Source: an uncultured Corynebacterium sp. (GTDB lineage: Bacteria; Actinomycetota; Actinomycetes; Mycobacteriales; Mycobacteriaceae). From it: a stretch of DNA of 29,688 bases. The position numbers were made by a program, and so were the translations under genes. Position 1 is the first letter of the stretch, and every line of letters begins with the position of its first letter. Positions 1 through 8,079 of this stretch are shown here, piece by piece. Below the pieces are notes generated by a model that saw nothing but the letters and a program-made list of their open reading frames with translations, had not been told where the DNA came from and made no database searches. Where the stretch lies: positions 1 to 29,688 of the forward strand of contig NZ_CAMICL010000027.1 of the NCBI RefSeq assembly GCF_946221105.1, given 5' to 3'.

Positions 1-197
1 AGAGTGTGTAAAACCCGGCGGCACAACCACCTGCCTTTTGCCGCGACCAGCACAAGCACGACCGAACGGGACGGGTTTTGCAGGAAACGGGAACGAATCG
101 CCATGATGGTCGCGACGCGTAGCCGGGGAAGACTCTGGAATTGCTAGCGGAAGGCGCAGGTGGCGGAAGCCGGATGTGCCCGAGTGCTCGGCTTTCC
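1..197. other. Upstream non-coding stretch, no gene recognised
   Basis: I see no convincing gene here. Open frames crossing it on either strand are extensions of frames opposite the Arg/Gly-rich start of the next gene. An 8-base inverted repeat (AAAACCCG at 10-17 and CGGGTTTT at 72-79) has a 54-base spacer, too long for a terminator, and may be chance. The stretch probably holds the 3' side of an upstream transcript and the upstream part of the promoter for the gene starting at 231. Confidence 0.4.
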
Positions 198-225
198 TAT
201 AATGGTCGAGATTAGAAACGGAGGT
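198..225 (+). promoter_or_regulatory. Consensus -10 box and strong ribosome binding site of the first gene
   Basis: A perfect TATAAT occupies 198-203 and GGAGGT lies at 220-225, five bases before the ATG at 231. This predicts transcription starting near 210 and a leader of about 20 bases. No good -35 is visible at the expected distance (175-180 reads TGTGCC). Unlike many genes in this window, this one has a conventional leader and Shine-Dalgarno site. It probably drives the gene run that starts at 231. Confidence 0.6.
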
Positions 226-230
226 CCCCA

Positions 231-1217
231 ATGGCAGATGTGGACGAAGGTAGAGGGCAGGAGCGCTCTTCCGGCGATAACGGTCGTAATGACAGCCAGC
301 GCGGAGAGCGCAGTGGCCGTAATGACCGCAACCGTGATGGTCAGCGCGGGTCCCGCAGAAATGCTGGCGGTCGGGGCGAAGGTCGCGGACGAGGTGAAGG
401 CCGAGACGGCCGTCGGGGCGAGCGCCGAGGCGACCGCCGTCGAAGCGAGGGCCGTGGACGCGACGGGGACCGCCGTCGGGGTCGCGGTGGTGTGCGCCAC
501 GACCGTTCCAACCCGCGCCGCGAAGGCTTCCGCGAGGACCGCATGGCGCAGAAGGAGCTGGAGCCCGACCTGCCGCAGGGCCTCGAGATCTCCGACCTGG
601 ATCCTTCGGTTCTGCAGGACTTGAAGGTGCTGTCGAAGGATAATGCGGAGCGCGTCGCAAAGCATATGCTCATGGCGACCGACCTGCTTTACGACGACCC
701 GAAGCTGGCACTCCAGCACGCCCGCGCCGCGAAGAACCGCGCTGGCCGTGTGGGTGTGGTCCGTGAGACCAACGGTGTGGTTGCTTACCACGCCGGCGAG
801 TGGAAGGAAGCGCTGTCTGAGCTGCGCGCTGCCCGCCGTATCTCCGGCGGACCGGGCCTGCTGGCTGTGATGGCTGACGCGGAGCGCGGCCTTGGGCGCC
901 CGGAGAAGGCGCTGGAGCTTGGCCGTAGCCCAGAGGCGCGTGAGTTGGACGAGGACGGCCAGATTGAGCTGGCGATTGTCCTGGCCGGTGCTCGCCATGA
1001 TCTTGGGCAGCATGAGTCTGCCGTTGCGCAGCTGCAGCGCTTGAACCCGTCGTTGGATTCCCAGGGCCTCGAGCAGGCCCGCCTAAGCTACGCCTACGCG
1101 GACGCCCTTTTGGCTACCGGTAAGAAGGCTGAAGCGAAGCGGTGGTTCGAGCATGTGGCCAAGATTGACGTGGACGGCATGACCGACGCGTCCGAGCGTG
1201 TGTCGGAGCTGAGCTAA
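231..1217 (+). CDS. Tetratricopeptide-repeat protein with Arg/Gly-rich basic N-terminus
   Basis: The 328-residue protein has two parts. Residues 1 to about 105 are almost all Arg, Gly, Asp and Glu with repeated RG, RR and GRG units, a composition seen in RNA-binding tails. Residues from about 135 to the end are helical with TPR-like helix pairs rich in Ala and Leu. It matches the position of Rv1691, a TPR protein beside the glycerol-phosphate phosphatase and tlyA. A scaffolding role, perhaps on RNA or ribosomes, is inference only. The ATG at 231 is set by GGAGGT five bases upstream and TATAAT at 198-203. The next gene starts four bases after the stop. Other frames are also open across the low-complexity part, but only this one has the signals and a foldable C-terminal half. 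Confidence 0.85.
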   Translation: MADVDEGRGQERSSGDNGRNDSQRGERSGRNDRNRDGQRGSRRNAGGRGEGRGRGEGRDGRRGERRGDRRRSEGRGRDGDRRRGRGGVRHDRSNPRREGFREDRMAQKELEPDLPQGLEISDLDPSVLQDLKVLSKDNAERVAKHMLMATDLLYDDPKLALQHARAAKNRAGRVGVVRETNGVVAYHAGEWKEALSELRAARRISGGPGLLAVMADAERGLGRPEKALELGRSPEARELDEDGQIELAIVLAGARHDLGQHESAVAQLQRLNPSLDSQGLEQARLSYAYADALLATGKKAEAKRWFEHVAKIDVDGMTDASERVSELS

Positions 1218-1221
1218 AGCG

Positions 1222-2205
1222 ATGACGCTTGCGGCGAATCATGACGGCTTGCTGCTGGACCTCGACGGCACTGTCTGGTCTGGCGGTGTGGCGATTGAGC
1301 ACGCTGTCGAGGCGATTAACGCCTCCGGGCTGCCGGCGATGTACGTGACGAACAACGCCTCGCGAAGTGCCAAGGACGTCGCGGAGATGCTTCGCGCTAT
1401 TGACCTTGATGCGGCGGAGGAGGACGTGCTCACGTCCGCGATGGCTGCGGTGACCATGGCAGAGCGTTACCTGGAGAAGGGAGATGCGGTCTACGTCGTG
1501 GGCGCGCCGTCGCTGCGCCAGCTCGTCCAGGACGCCGGCTACCGGATCGTGGACAGTGCCGACGACGCGCCCAAGGTGGTGCTGCACGGACACAACCCGG
1601 ACACGGGGTGGCGCCAGCTGTCGGAGACTGCACTGAGCCTGCAGCGCGGGGCGAAGTACCTGGCCACGAACCTGGACACGTCCCTGCCGATGGAGCGCGG
1701 CTTCATGGTGGGTAACGGCTCCATGGTCGCGGCGGTGACCTCGGCGACCGGAGTTGTGCCGGAGGCGGCGGGCAAGCCGGAGCCAGCGATGTTCACCCAG
1801 GCAGCGAACTCGTGCGGGATGCGGAAGCCGCTCGCTGTGGGCGACAGGCTGGACACGGACATCGCGGGCGGCGTCGCCGCTGGCATGCCTGCGCTGCACG
1901 TGCTCACTGGCGTTTCCGGCCCGCACGCGCTGCTGCAGGCGCCCAAGGAGCACCGCCCGACGTACATCGCCGCGGACATGCGCGGGCTCAGCGAGCCGGC
2001 TGAGGCACTGGCCCCGGGTGCGCAGGAGGGCTTCGCGGCGCGTATCGACGGCTCCGCCATCGTCCTCACCGGCGGCGACCCCGAGGCTTCCAGCTTGGCC
2101 GCGCTTCGCACCGCGCTGGATATGGCGTGGCAGCAGCCGGAGCCGCCGGCTGAGGTGCGCGCAGAGTCCGACGCCGCTGAGGCGGCGCTCGCCGAGTGGT
2201 GGTGA
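1222..2205 (+). CDS. HAD-family phosphatase (NagD-like), probable glycerol-3-phosphate phosphatase
   Basis: This 327-residue HAD type IIA phosphatase has motif I DLDGT at residues 13-17 (Asp13 nucleophile, Asp15 acid/base), motif II TNNAS at 43-47, a GKPEP motif carrying the Lys, and motif IV GDRLDTD. The cap sits between motifs II and III, as in NagD relatives. About 60 further residues follow the HAD core, resembling the extra C-terminal domain of the mycobacterial counterpart Rv1692, a D-glycerol-3-phosphate phosphatase thought to recycle glycerol phosphate from lipid breakdown. The adjacent TPR gene, small protein and tlyA match that neighbourhood, so the same substrate is likely but not shown. 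The ATG at 1222 lies four bases after the TPR stop, and the stop overlaps the small downstream gene. Confidence 0.88.
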   Translation: MTLAANHDGLLLDLDGTVWSGGVAIEHAVEAINASGLPAMYVTNNASRSAKDVAEMLRAIDLDAAEEDVLTSAMAAVTMAERYLEKGDAVYVVGAPSLRQLVQDAGYRIVDSADDAPKVVLHGHNPDTGWRQLSETALSLQRGAKYLATNLDTSLPMERGFMVGNGSMVAAVTSATGVVPEAAGKPEPAMFTQAANSCGMRKPLAVGDRLDTDIAGGVAAGMPALHVLTGVSGPHALLQAPKEHRPTYIAADMRGLSEPAEALAPGAQEGFAARIDGSAIVLTGGDPEASSLAALRTALDMAWQQPEPPAEVRAESDAAEAALAEWW

Positions 2206-2381
2206 CGAAGATGAGCCCCGCTCCGATTCCCCGCGACCCGCGGGCACCGAAGGTCAGCGCCGATGAGGTCACCGAGCGCGTTGAGTCCATTCTGGCGGAG
2301 CCGACGGACGGCCTCGCGGAAGAGGTGGACGCGTTGACTCGGGCGCACGCGGTGCTGCACGAGGCGCTGTCCGACAGTTAA
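2202..2381 (+). CDS. Small conserved-position hypothetical protein
   Basis: This short acidic, probably helical protein of 59 residues has a Pro-rich start followed by VSADEVTERVESIL and a Leu/Ala-rich tail. I recognise no domain. A small gene occupies the same slot between the HAD phosphatase and tlyA in Mycobacterium (Rv1693), which supports it being real. The start is uncertain. GTG at 2202 gives a four-base GTGA overlap with the phosphatase stop, typical of translational coupling; ATG at 2211 and GTG at 2196 are also in frame and none has a clear ribosome site. It ends 22 bases before tlyA and very probably shares its mRNA. Confidence 0.7.
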   Translation: MTKMSPAPIPRDPRAPKVSADEVTERVESILAEPTDGLAEEVDALTRAHAVLHEALSDS

Positions 2382-2403
2382 GCAACGAAAGGGGGCCGCT
2401 ACC

Positions 2404-3228
2404 GTGGCACCGAAACGCACCCGGCTCGACGCGGAGCTGGTCCGCCGCAAGATTGCGCGCTCGCGCGAGCAAGCGCAGACCTGGATCAAGGAAGGCCGCG
2501 TCCAGGTGGGGGGCTTCACGGCAACGAAGCCGGCGACGGTGGTGGAGCCGGAGGCGTCGATCAAGGTCAATACCGATGACGTGGACGATTGGGCGTCGCG
2601 TGGTGCGCACAAGCTGCTTGGCGCGCTTGAGGTGTTTGGCGGGGGCGGGCTTGTCGTCGAGAAGCGAAAGGCGTTGGACGCTGGCGCCTCGACCGGCGGG
2701 TTTACCGATGTGCTGCTGTCGCGCGGCGCGAGCGAGGTCGTCGCGGTGGACGTGGGTTACGGCCAGCTGGTGTGGCGGCTGCAGAACGATGAGCGGGTGC
2801 GGGTGCTGGACCGCACCAATATCCGCAACCTCACCCCGGAGATGATGGGCGGGCCGGCGGATCTGATGGTGGGCGACCTGTCGTTCATCTCGCTGAAACT
2901 GGTGCTGCCGGCGCTGGTGGAGTGCATGGTCGACGGCGCGGACATGCTGCCGATGGTCAAGCCGCAGTTCGAGGTTGGCAAGGACCGCCTCGGCAGCGGC
3001 GGCGTGGTGCGCTCGCCGGAGCTGCGCGCGGAGGTCACGCTGGACGTCGCGCGTTTTGCGCAGTCGCTGGGCTTGTCCGTGCGCGGGGCGACGGCGTCCC
3101 CGCTGCCGGGGCCGAGCGGCAACGTGGAATACTTTCTGTGGCTGGTGAAGGACGGGGGCACGCACAAGCTTGACGACGACGCACTGGCCGAGCTGGTCAA
3201 CCGCGCGATCGAGGAAGGACCGAAGTAG
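2404..3228 (+). CDS. tlyA: TlyA rRNA (cytidine-2'-O)-methyltransferase
   Basis: TlyA-family enzymes 2'-O-methylate cytidines of 16S and 23S rRNA; in mycobacteria their loss gives capreomycin and viomycin resistance. The 274-residue protein begins with an S4 RNA-binding domain (about 1-63, with RLDAELVRRKIARS). An FtsJ-like methyltransferase follows: RGAHK with Lys70, the SAM-binding GASTGGFTD near 94-102, VGDLSF with Asp158, VKPQFE with Lys186 and a late GNVEYF Glu. These fit the family's K-D-K-E catalytic set. It starts with GTG at 2404, supported by GAAAGGGGG about eight bases upstream. The NAD kinase ATG follows its stop with no gap, so the two are surely co-transcribed. Position between the small gene and nadK matches Mycobacterium. 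Confidence 0.93.
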   Translation: MAPKRTRLDAELVRRKIARSREQAQTWIKEGRVQVGGFTATKPATVVEPEASIKVNTDDVDDWASRGAHKLLGALEVFGGGGLVVEKRKALDAGASTGGFTDVLLSRGASEVVAVDVGYGQLVWRLQNDERVRVLDRTNIRNLTPEMMGGPADLMVGDLSFISLKLVLPALVECMVDGADMLPMVKPQFEVGKDRLGSGGVVRSPELRAEVTLDVARFAQSLGLSVRGATASPLPGPSGNVEYFLWLVKDGGTHKLDDDALAELVNRAIEEGPK

Positions 3229-4143
3229 ATGGGAACACGCCGCGAAATCCTGCTGGTGCCGCACCTGTTCAGGGCCTCCAACATTGATTCGGCGGCCCGG
3301 GCGGCGCAGCTTCTGCAGCAGGCGGGCATCGAGGTCCGGCTGCTGGAGCAGGAGCAGATGGACGTCATCGAGACCAACCCGGTGCTGTGCGGGCTGACCC
3401 GCGCGAAGGCGGACGACACCGCCGCCGCGGGTTGCGAGCTAGTGCTGGTGCTCGGCGGGGACGGGACGTTTCTGCGGGCGGCAAGCTACGCGCGTGCGCA
3501 GGACATTCCGGTGCTGGGCATCAACTTGGGCCACGTGGGCTTCCTCGCGGAAGGGGAAGCGTCGAGTCTGGAAAAGGTAATCGGCCAGGTGATCGACCGC
3601 TCCTACCGCGTGGTGGAGCGCATGACGCTGGACGTGTCCGTGATCGGCGAGGGCGGGGAAGTGCTCGGCCGCAGCTGGGCACTCAACGAGTGCAGCATTG
3701 AAAACTCCGACCGCACCCGCGTGCTGGACGCGACGCTGGAGGTGGATTTCCGCCCCGTGTCCTCATTCGGCTGCGACGGCGTGCTCATCTCCACACCGAC
3801 CGGCTCGACCGCGTACGCGTTCTCTGCCGGCGGGCCGGTGATGTGGCCGCAGCTGGAGGCGATCCTGGTGGTGCCCAACAACGCGCACGCGCTGTTTGCC
3901 AAGCCGCTGGTGGTGGCGCCGACGTCGACTGTGGCGGTGGAATCGGAGCAGCAGACCACGCAGGCAGTGGCGGTGATGGACGGCCAGCGGCGCTTGACGG
4001 TGCCAGCCGGCTCGCGCGTGGAAGTGGTGCGGGGCGAGCGTGGGGTGCGCTGGGTACGCTTGGACGACAGACCGTTCACGGACAAGCTCGTGGACAAGTT
4101 CCAGCTCCCGGTTTCCGGGTGGCGCGGCCCGCGCGGGGCGTAA
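3229..4143 (+). CDS. nadK: NAD kinase
   Basis: It phosphorylates NAD to NADP using ATP or polyphosphate and is the cell's usual source of NADP. The 304-residue protein carries the GGDGT signature at residues 76-80 with catalytic Asp78, the GINLGHVGFLAE segment, the conserved NE pair in LNECSIENS, and the Gly/Ser-rich STPTGSTAYAFSAGGP near residue 186. Length and domain order are normal. The ATG abuts the tlyA stop, and the ribosome site (GAGGAAGG) lies inside the end of tlyA, implying coupled translation. Order tlyA-nadK-recN is conserved in Actinobacteria. The family was formerly named ppnK. Confidence 0.95.
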   Translation: MGTRREILLVPHLFRASNIDSAARAAQLLQQAGIEVRLLEQEQMDVIETNPVLCGLTRAKADDTAAAGCELVLVLGGDGTFLRAASYARAQDIPVLGINLGHVGFLAEGEASSLEKVIGQVIDRSYRVVERMTLDVSVIGEGGEVLGRSWALNECSIENSDRTRVLDATLEVDFRPVSSFGCDGVLISTPTGSTAYAFSAGGPVMWPQLEAILVVPNNAHALFAKPLVVAPTSTVAVESEQQTTQAVAVMDGQRRLTVPAGSRVEVVRGERGVRWVRLDDRPFTDKLVDKFQLPVSGWRGPRGA

Positions 4144-4183
4144 ATCTGACAGGCATTAAAGGCACCGACAGGGAGGCACGTTT

Positions 4184-5911
4184 TTGCTCGCTGAGATCGC
4201 TATCTCCAACCTTGGCGTGATTAGCCACGCCTCGTCTGAGCTGTCGCCGGGGTTGACCGTGCTCACGGGCGAGACAGGCGCGGGTAAGACGATGGTGGTC
4301 ACAGGCCTGCGCCTGCTCACCGGAGGTCGTGCAGACGCCTCCCGCGTGCGCACCGGCTCCGACGGCGCGGTGGTGGAAGGCGCCTTTGGCACCCAAGGGC
4401 TGCCGGAGGAGGTGCGCGAGGCTGTCGACGCCATCGCGTCCGGCGCCGGAGCCGAGCCGGACGAAAACGGCGAGTACCTGGTGTCGCGCTCGGTGAAGGC
4501 TTCTGGCCGCTCCAGCGCCCACCTCGGCGGGCGAAAGGTGCCGGCGGCGACGTTGAGCGAGCTGGCGGGCCACCTGCTGACCATCCACGGCCAGAACGAC
4601 CAGTTGCGGCTGATGGCGCCGGAACAGCAGTTGGCCGCGCTCGACCGCTTCGATCCGGCCATCCAGGCCAAGCTGGAGGCGTACCGCGAGGCGTACACCG
4701 CGTGGCGCGCGGCGGCCAAGGACTTGAAGGAGCGCACTGAAAAGCGCCTGGAGCTGGCGCAAGAGGTGGACCGCCTGCAGTTCGCCATCGACGAGATCGA
4801 CGCGGTGGCCCCGCAGGCAGGCGAGGACGAGGAGCTGGTGGCCACCATCAACCGTCTCCAGGATGTCGACGCGTTGCGCGAAGCCGCCGAGACTGCGCTT
4901 GTGGCTATCGACGGCGCGGACGCCGTCGGCGGTGTCGGCGGCGAGGAAGAGCCCGCCTCCGACCTGATCGGGCGTGCGCAGGCGGCGCTCGAGGGAGCCA
5001 GCGACCAGGAGCTGCGTGACCTGGGGGCCAGGCTGGGTGAGGTCGCCGGCGTGCTCTCGGACGTCTCGGCGGAGCTGGGCAGCTACACCAGTGGCCTGCC
5101 ATCCGACCCTGAGGAGCTGGAGAAGCTCCTGCAGCGCCAGCAGGAGATCAAGGGCTTGACCCGCAAGTACGCTCCGGACGCGGCCGGTGTGGTGGCGTGG
5201 CGTGACAAGGCGGGGGCGCGGCTGGCCAAGATCGATACGTCGGAGGGTGCCGTCGAAAAGCTGAAGGCGAAGGTGGCCGAACTCGAGCGGGCGATGACAA
5301 AACGCGCTGCCGCGCTGACGAAGGCGCGCACCAAGGCGGCGGGCAAGCTTGGCGCGGCGGTGACCGAGGAGCTGCACGGACTGGCGATGCCGAAGGCGCA
5401 GCTCACGGTCAACGTCGCGAAGGCGCAGTACGGCCGCGACGGGGCCGACGCGGTGGAGATCCTGCTCGCGCCGAACAGCGCGCTTGAGCCGAAGCCGCTG
5501 GCCACGAGCGCCTCCGGCGGCGAGCTGTCGCGCGTGATGCTCGCGCTCGAAGTGATCTTGTCCGAATCCTCCAGCGGTGCGACTCTGGTGTTCGACGAGG
5601 TGGACGCAGGCGTGGGCGGGCGCGCGGCGGTGGAGATCGGACGGCGTCTCGCGCGGTTGGCGCGCAGCAACCAGGTCATTGTGGTCACGCACTTGCCGCA
5701 GGTCGCGGCGTATGCCGACACGCACCTGCACGTGTCCAAGGACATCGGCGACGTGGCTGTGACCTCCGGTGTCGCGGCGCTGCAACCGGAGGAGCGCATC
5801 GAGGAACTGGCCCGCATGATGGCGGGCATGGACGATTCGGACACCGGCCGCGCCCACGCCGCGGAGCTGTTCGAGCGCGCACAGGGCGAGGTGGCGCAGT
5901 TGCGCGGTTAA
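4184..5911 (+). CDS. recN: DNA repair protein RecN
   Basis: RecN is an SMC-like ATPase acting early in double-strand-break repair. The 575-residue protein has Walker A GETGAGKT at residues 29-36, an early QNDQLRLM segment, a long central Glu/Ala/Leu-rich coiled coil, the ABC signature SGGELSRV, Walker B LVFDEVDAG and the following GVGGRAA, all in family order. It starts with TTG at 4184, chosen because GGGAGG lies at 4171-4176 and the protein then begins MLAEIAISNLGVI as RecN proteins do. The gap to nadK is 40 bases. I found no SOS-type operator in that gap, so damage control from there is not supported. A GC-rich hairpin without a T-run (5902-5922) spans the stop codon. Confidence 0.95.
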   Translation: MLAEIAISNLGVISHASSELSPGLTVLTGETGAGKTMVVTGLRLLTGGRADASRVRTGSDGAVVEGAFGTQGLPEEVREAVDAIASGAGAEPDENGEYLVSRSVKASGRSSAHLGGRKVPAATLSELAGHLLTIHGQNDQLRLMAPEQQLAALDRFDPAIQAKLEAYREAYTAWRAAAKDLKERTEKRLELAQEVDRLQFAIDEIDAVAPQAGEDEELVATINRLQDVDALREAAETALVAIDGADAVGGVGGEEEPASDLIGRAQAALEGASDQELRDLGARLGEVAGVLSDVSAELGSYTSGLPSDPEELEKLLQRQQEIKGLTRKYAPDAAGVVAWRDKAGARLAKIDTSEGAVEKLKAKVAELERAMTKRAAALTKARTKAAGKLGAAVTEELHGLAMPKAQLTVNVAKAQYGRDGADAVEILLAPNSALEPKPLATSASGGELSRVMLALEVILSESSSGATLVFDEVDAGVGGRAAVEIGRRLARLARSNQVIVVTHLPQVAAYADTHLHVSKDIGDVAVTSGVAALQPEERIEELARMMAGMDDSDTGRAHAAELFERAQGEVAQLRG

Positions 5912-5951
5912 CGGCCCCGCGCGCCTCCCCGGTTCAGGCAGGTCATCGTTG

Positions 5952-5957
5952 CACAAT
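5952..5957 (+). promoter_or_regulatory. -10 element of the leaderless steA transcript
   Basis: CACAAT at 5952-5957 is followed by seven bases and then ATG at 5965, the spacing expected if transcription begins on the start codon. The same 11 bases (GCACAATGGTG) precede the gamma-carbonic anhydrase gene at 19972-19982, again seven bases before ATG. An in-frame ATG at 5956 is made by the end of the -10 itself, so it would lie upstream of the transcript. Confidence 0.55.
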
Positions 5958-5964
5958 GGTGCCC

Positions 5965-7197
5965 ATGACTGTTGCACCCTCCGCCCAAGAACCCACCAAG
6001 GAACCGCCCGCGGCCGAGCTGCGCGGCACCTTGCGCGACTGCACCCCGCAGGGCAAGGGCCTGGGCAAGCTTGGCGAGGGCGACATCGTGTTCGTGGATG
6101 CGCCCGACATGCAGCGCCGCCTGGCTGAGCAGATCATCGCGCGCCGCCCGGCGGCGGTGGTCAACCTCGCGCCGTACTCCACAGGCACGCTGCCCACGTT
6201 CGGCCCGCATCTGCTTCTCGACGCAGGTGTGCCCCTGTTCGAGGCAGCCGGCACGGACCTGCGCGGCAAGATCCGCGACGGCAAGAAGACCGTGGTCTCG
6301 CCGAGCGGCCAGATCACCGTCGGACGCAAGGTTGCCGGCCAGGCGCAGCCGGTGACCCGCACCGAAGTGGACGCCACGTTCGCCCAGGCCCAGCGCGGCC
6401 TGGTGGAGAACATGGAGGCCTACTTCGGCAACACCATCGAGTTCATCCACTCGGAGGCGGCGCTGCTTATCGACGGCGTCGGCGCCCCCGAGCTCGGCGA
6501 CATCATGGCCGAGCGCAAGGTGCTGGTGGTCTCGCCGGCTCCCGACACGCGCCAGCGCATGGAGGAGCTGAAGAACTTCATGCAGGAGTACACGCCCGTG
6601 GTCATCGGTGTGGGTTCCGCTGCGGACACGTTGGCGTCCATGGGCTACGCCCCGGACATCATCGTGGGCGACCCGAAGGACGTGGCGTCTGAAAACTTGC
6701 GCTCGGACGCGAAGGTGATCCTGCCCGCGGAGCCGGACGGTTACGCGCCCGGTCTGGAGCGCATCCAGGACCTCGGCGTGGGCGCGATGACCTTCCCGGC
6801 CGCGACGGATTCTCCGACGGACCTGGCTATTTTGCTGGCCACGTTCCACGACGCCGAAATGATCGTCACCGTGGGCCAGCCGGTGGAGCTGGACCGTATC
6901 TTCGCGGATTCGGCCACCACCGCGGGCACCCCCGCCACGGAACCGGCGGCGCTGCTAGCGCGGCTGAAGGCGGGCCGCAAGATTGTGGATTCTTCCGTGA
7001 TCACCAACCTGTACGCCGTCGAGTCCGGCGCTGGTGTGGCCTGGGCGTGGGTGATCCTCGGCGTGCTGGTCGCCGCCGCAGTGGTGATCTTGATCGCCGG
7101 CCTGGGAGGCGACGGCAACTTCGCCGACAACCTCGTAGACACCTGGAACACCATCGCGCTGACGGTGCGCGGCTGGTTCGACGGCTGGACTAACTAG
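5965..7197 (+). CDS. steA: SteA, cell-separation protein (TPK-like domain)
   Basis: In Corynebacterium glutamicum SteA and SteB act with the RipC-FtsEX system in daughter-cell separation, and this pair occupies the same place (between recN and xerD). The 410-residue protein is mainly cytoplasmic. It has a central region resembling the thiamin pyrophosphokinase fold, including IIVGDPKDV, and one transmembrane helix near residues 358-380, followed by a roughly 30-residue tail ending GWFDGWTN. No signal peptide is visible. I choose ATG 5965 because the -10 at 5952-5957 puts the transcript start there; an in-frame ATG at 5956 would add three residues. steB follows after 14 bases with its ribosome site overlapping the steA stop, so the two are one operon. 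Confidence 0.85.
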   Translation: MTVAPSAQEPTKEPPAAELRGTLRDCTPQGKGLGKLGEGDIVFVDAPDMQRRLAEQIIARRPAAVVNLAPYSTGTLPTFGPHLLLDAGVPLFEAAGTDLRGKIRDGKKTVVSPSGQITVGRKVAGQAQPVTRTEVDATFAQAQRGLVENMEAYFGNTIEFIHSEAALLIDGVGAPELGDIMAERKVLVVSPAPDTRQRMEELKNFMQEYTPVVIGVGSAADTLASMGYAPDIIVGDPKDVASENLRSDAKVILPAEPDGYAPGLERIQDLGVGAMTFPAATDSPTDLAILLATFHDAEMIVTVGQPVELDRIFADSATTAGTPATEPAALLARLKAGRKIVDSSVITNLYAVESGAGVAWAWVILGVLVAAAVVILIAGLGGDGNFADNLVDTWNTIALTVRGWFDGWTN

Positions 7198-7211
7198 GAG
7201 GGCAGTGTCTG

Positions 7212-8060
7212 ATGGCGAAGACTCAAGGCAGGGTAGGCCTCATTACAGCTGGCCTGGGCTGGGGTGCCGCACTCGGCATCGCGCTGGGCGCTTTAGTGCT
7301 GGCGCCGGCGATGCCGGGCAAGGTGGATCTCGGTTTCTCCCAGTACAAGGCTGACGCCCCCGAGAAGCCGGCCGTGGACGACACGGACTTTGAGGCTGCG
7401 GAGTTGCGCGCGGAGGAAGCGAACGACTTGTTGGCGCAGGAGTCCGGCTCCATCGTCTCCGGCGCGCTGAAGGACGTTCCGGTGACCATTGTGCGCACGG
7501 CTGCGGCGGATGCGGAAGATGTGGAATCCGTGCGGTGGCTGCTCAACGCCGCCGGGGCATCCGACTCCGGCGAGCTGACGTTGACCGAGCGCTTCACCGA
7601 CCAGGCAGGCGCGGACGAGCTGTCCAGCATCGTCGCCAACACGCTGCCCTCCGGCGCTCAGCTGTCGGTGGAGGAACGCTCGCCGGGACTCCACGCAGGT
7701 CAATCGCTTGCGACCGTGCTGTTCGACGACGGCACGTCCGGCGAATCCAAGACCCTGCCGGAAGACCGCACGCTGGTGCTGGAAACGCTGCAGCAGGCCG
7801 GGTTCATCGAGTTCAGCGGTTCCATCGTGCCGGCCGGCGCGGTGGTCATCGTGGACGGTCCGGCGCGCGGCAGCGACTTCGGCGCCAAGGTCGTCGGCGA
7901 TTTTGCAAAGGCGCTCGGGGCCGAAGGCAAGACAGCGTTGGCGTCCCAGGGCGCTGAGCCCGACGCAATTAGCGGGGTGAAGACTGTCAGCGGCGTGGAC
8001 TACGAGGCCGGGCGCATCAAGTCCGTGCTCGCGGTGTCCAGTGGTGGCGGCGAGGCCTAA
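7212..8060 (+). CDS. steB: SteB / MctB-family membrane protein
   Basis: The family was named copper transporter after mycobacterial MctB (Rv1698), but in corynebacteria the protein next to SteA works in cell separation. The 282-residue protein has one N-terminal transmembrane helix (about residues 8-32, GLITAGLGWGAALGIALGALV) and no other, leaving some 250 residues outside the membrane. A Glu/Ala-rich helical stretch follows the anchor (about 57-75), then alternating strands and helices. Start ATG 7212 is supported by AGGAGGG at 7196-7202, which overlaps the steA stop. With one helix it is unlikely to be a classical transporter, so the SteB role is the better reading. Unlike in Mycobacterium, no pyrG follows. 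Confidence 0.82.
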   Translation: MAKTQGRVGLITAGLGWGAALGIALGALVLAPAMPGKVDLGFSQYKADAPEKPAVDDTDFEAAELRAEEANDLLAQESGSIVSGALKDVPVTIVRTAAADAEDVESVRWLLNAAGASDSGELTLTERFTDQAGADELSSIVANTLPSGAQLSVEERSPGLHAGQSLATVLFDDGTSGESKTLPEDRTLVLETLQQAGFIEFSGSIVPAGAVVIVDGPARGSDFGAKVVGDFAKALGAEGKTALASQGAEPDAISGVKTVSGVDYEAGRIKSVLAVSSGGGEA

Positions 8061-8066
8061 GGCTCG

Positions 8067-8072
8067 TAGGCT
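8067..8072 (+). promoter_or_regulatory. -10 element of the leaderless Nudix gene
   Basis: TAGGCT at 8067-8072 lies seven bases before the ATG at 8080 and no Shine-Dalgarno site is present. It falls in the 19-base gap after steB, so the Nudix gene probably has its own leaderless transcript besides read-through. Confidence 0.45.
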
Positions 8073-8079
8073 TGGGCCC

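Noticed and set aside
10..79. AAAACCCG/CGGGTTTT inverted repeat near the left edge
   Set aside because: The 54-base spacer excludes a terminator, and nothing else supports a function.
160..624. Open frames across the start of the TPR gene on both strands (up to 289 codons)
   Set aside because: They are side effects of the GC-rich Arg/Gly codon repeats. None has a ribosome site or promoter, their translations are low-complexity, and the frame at 231 has both.
4144..4183. SOS operator before recN
   Set aside because: I looked for a LexA-type palindrome in the nadK-recN gap and found none.
5902..5922. GCGCGG/CCGCGC hairpin at the recN stop as a terminator
   Set aside because: Six base pairs, nine-base loop and no T-run; in DNA this rich in GC such pairs arise by chance.
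4076..5977. 633-codon minus-strand frame opposite recN
   Set aside because: An Arg/His/Leu-rich antisense shadow of a clear recN gene, with no motifs of its own.
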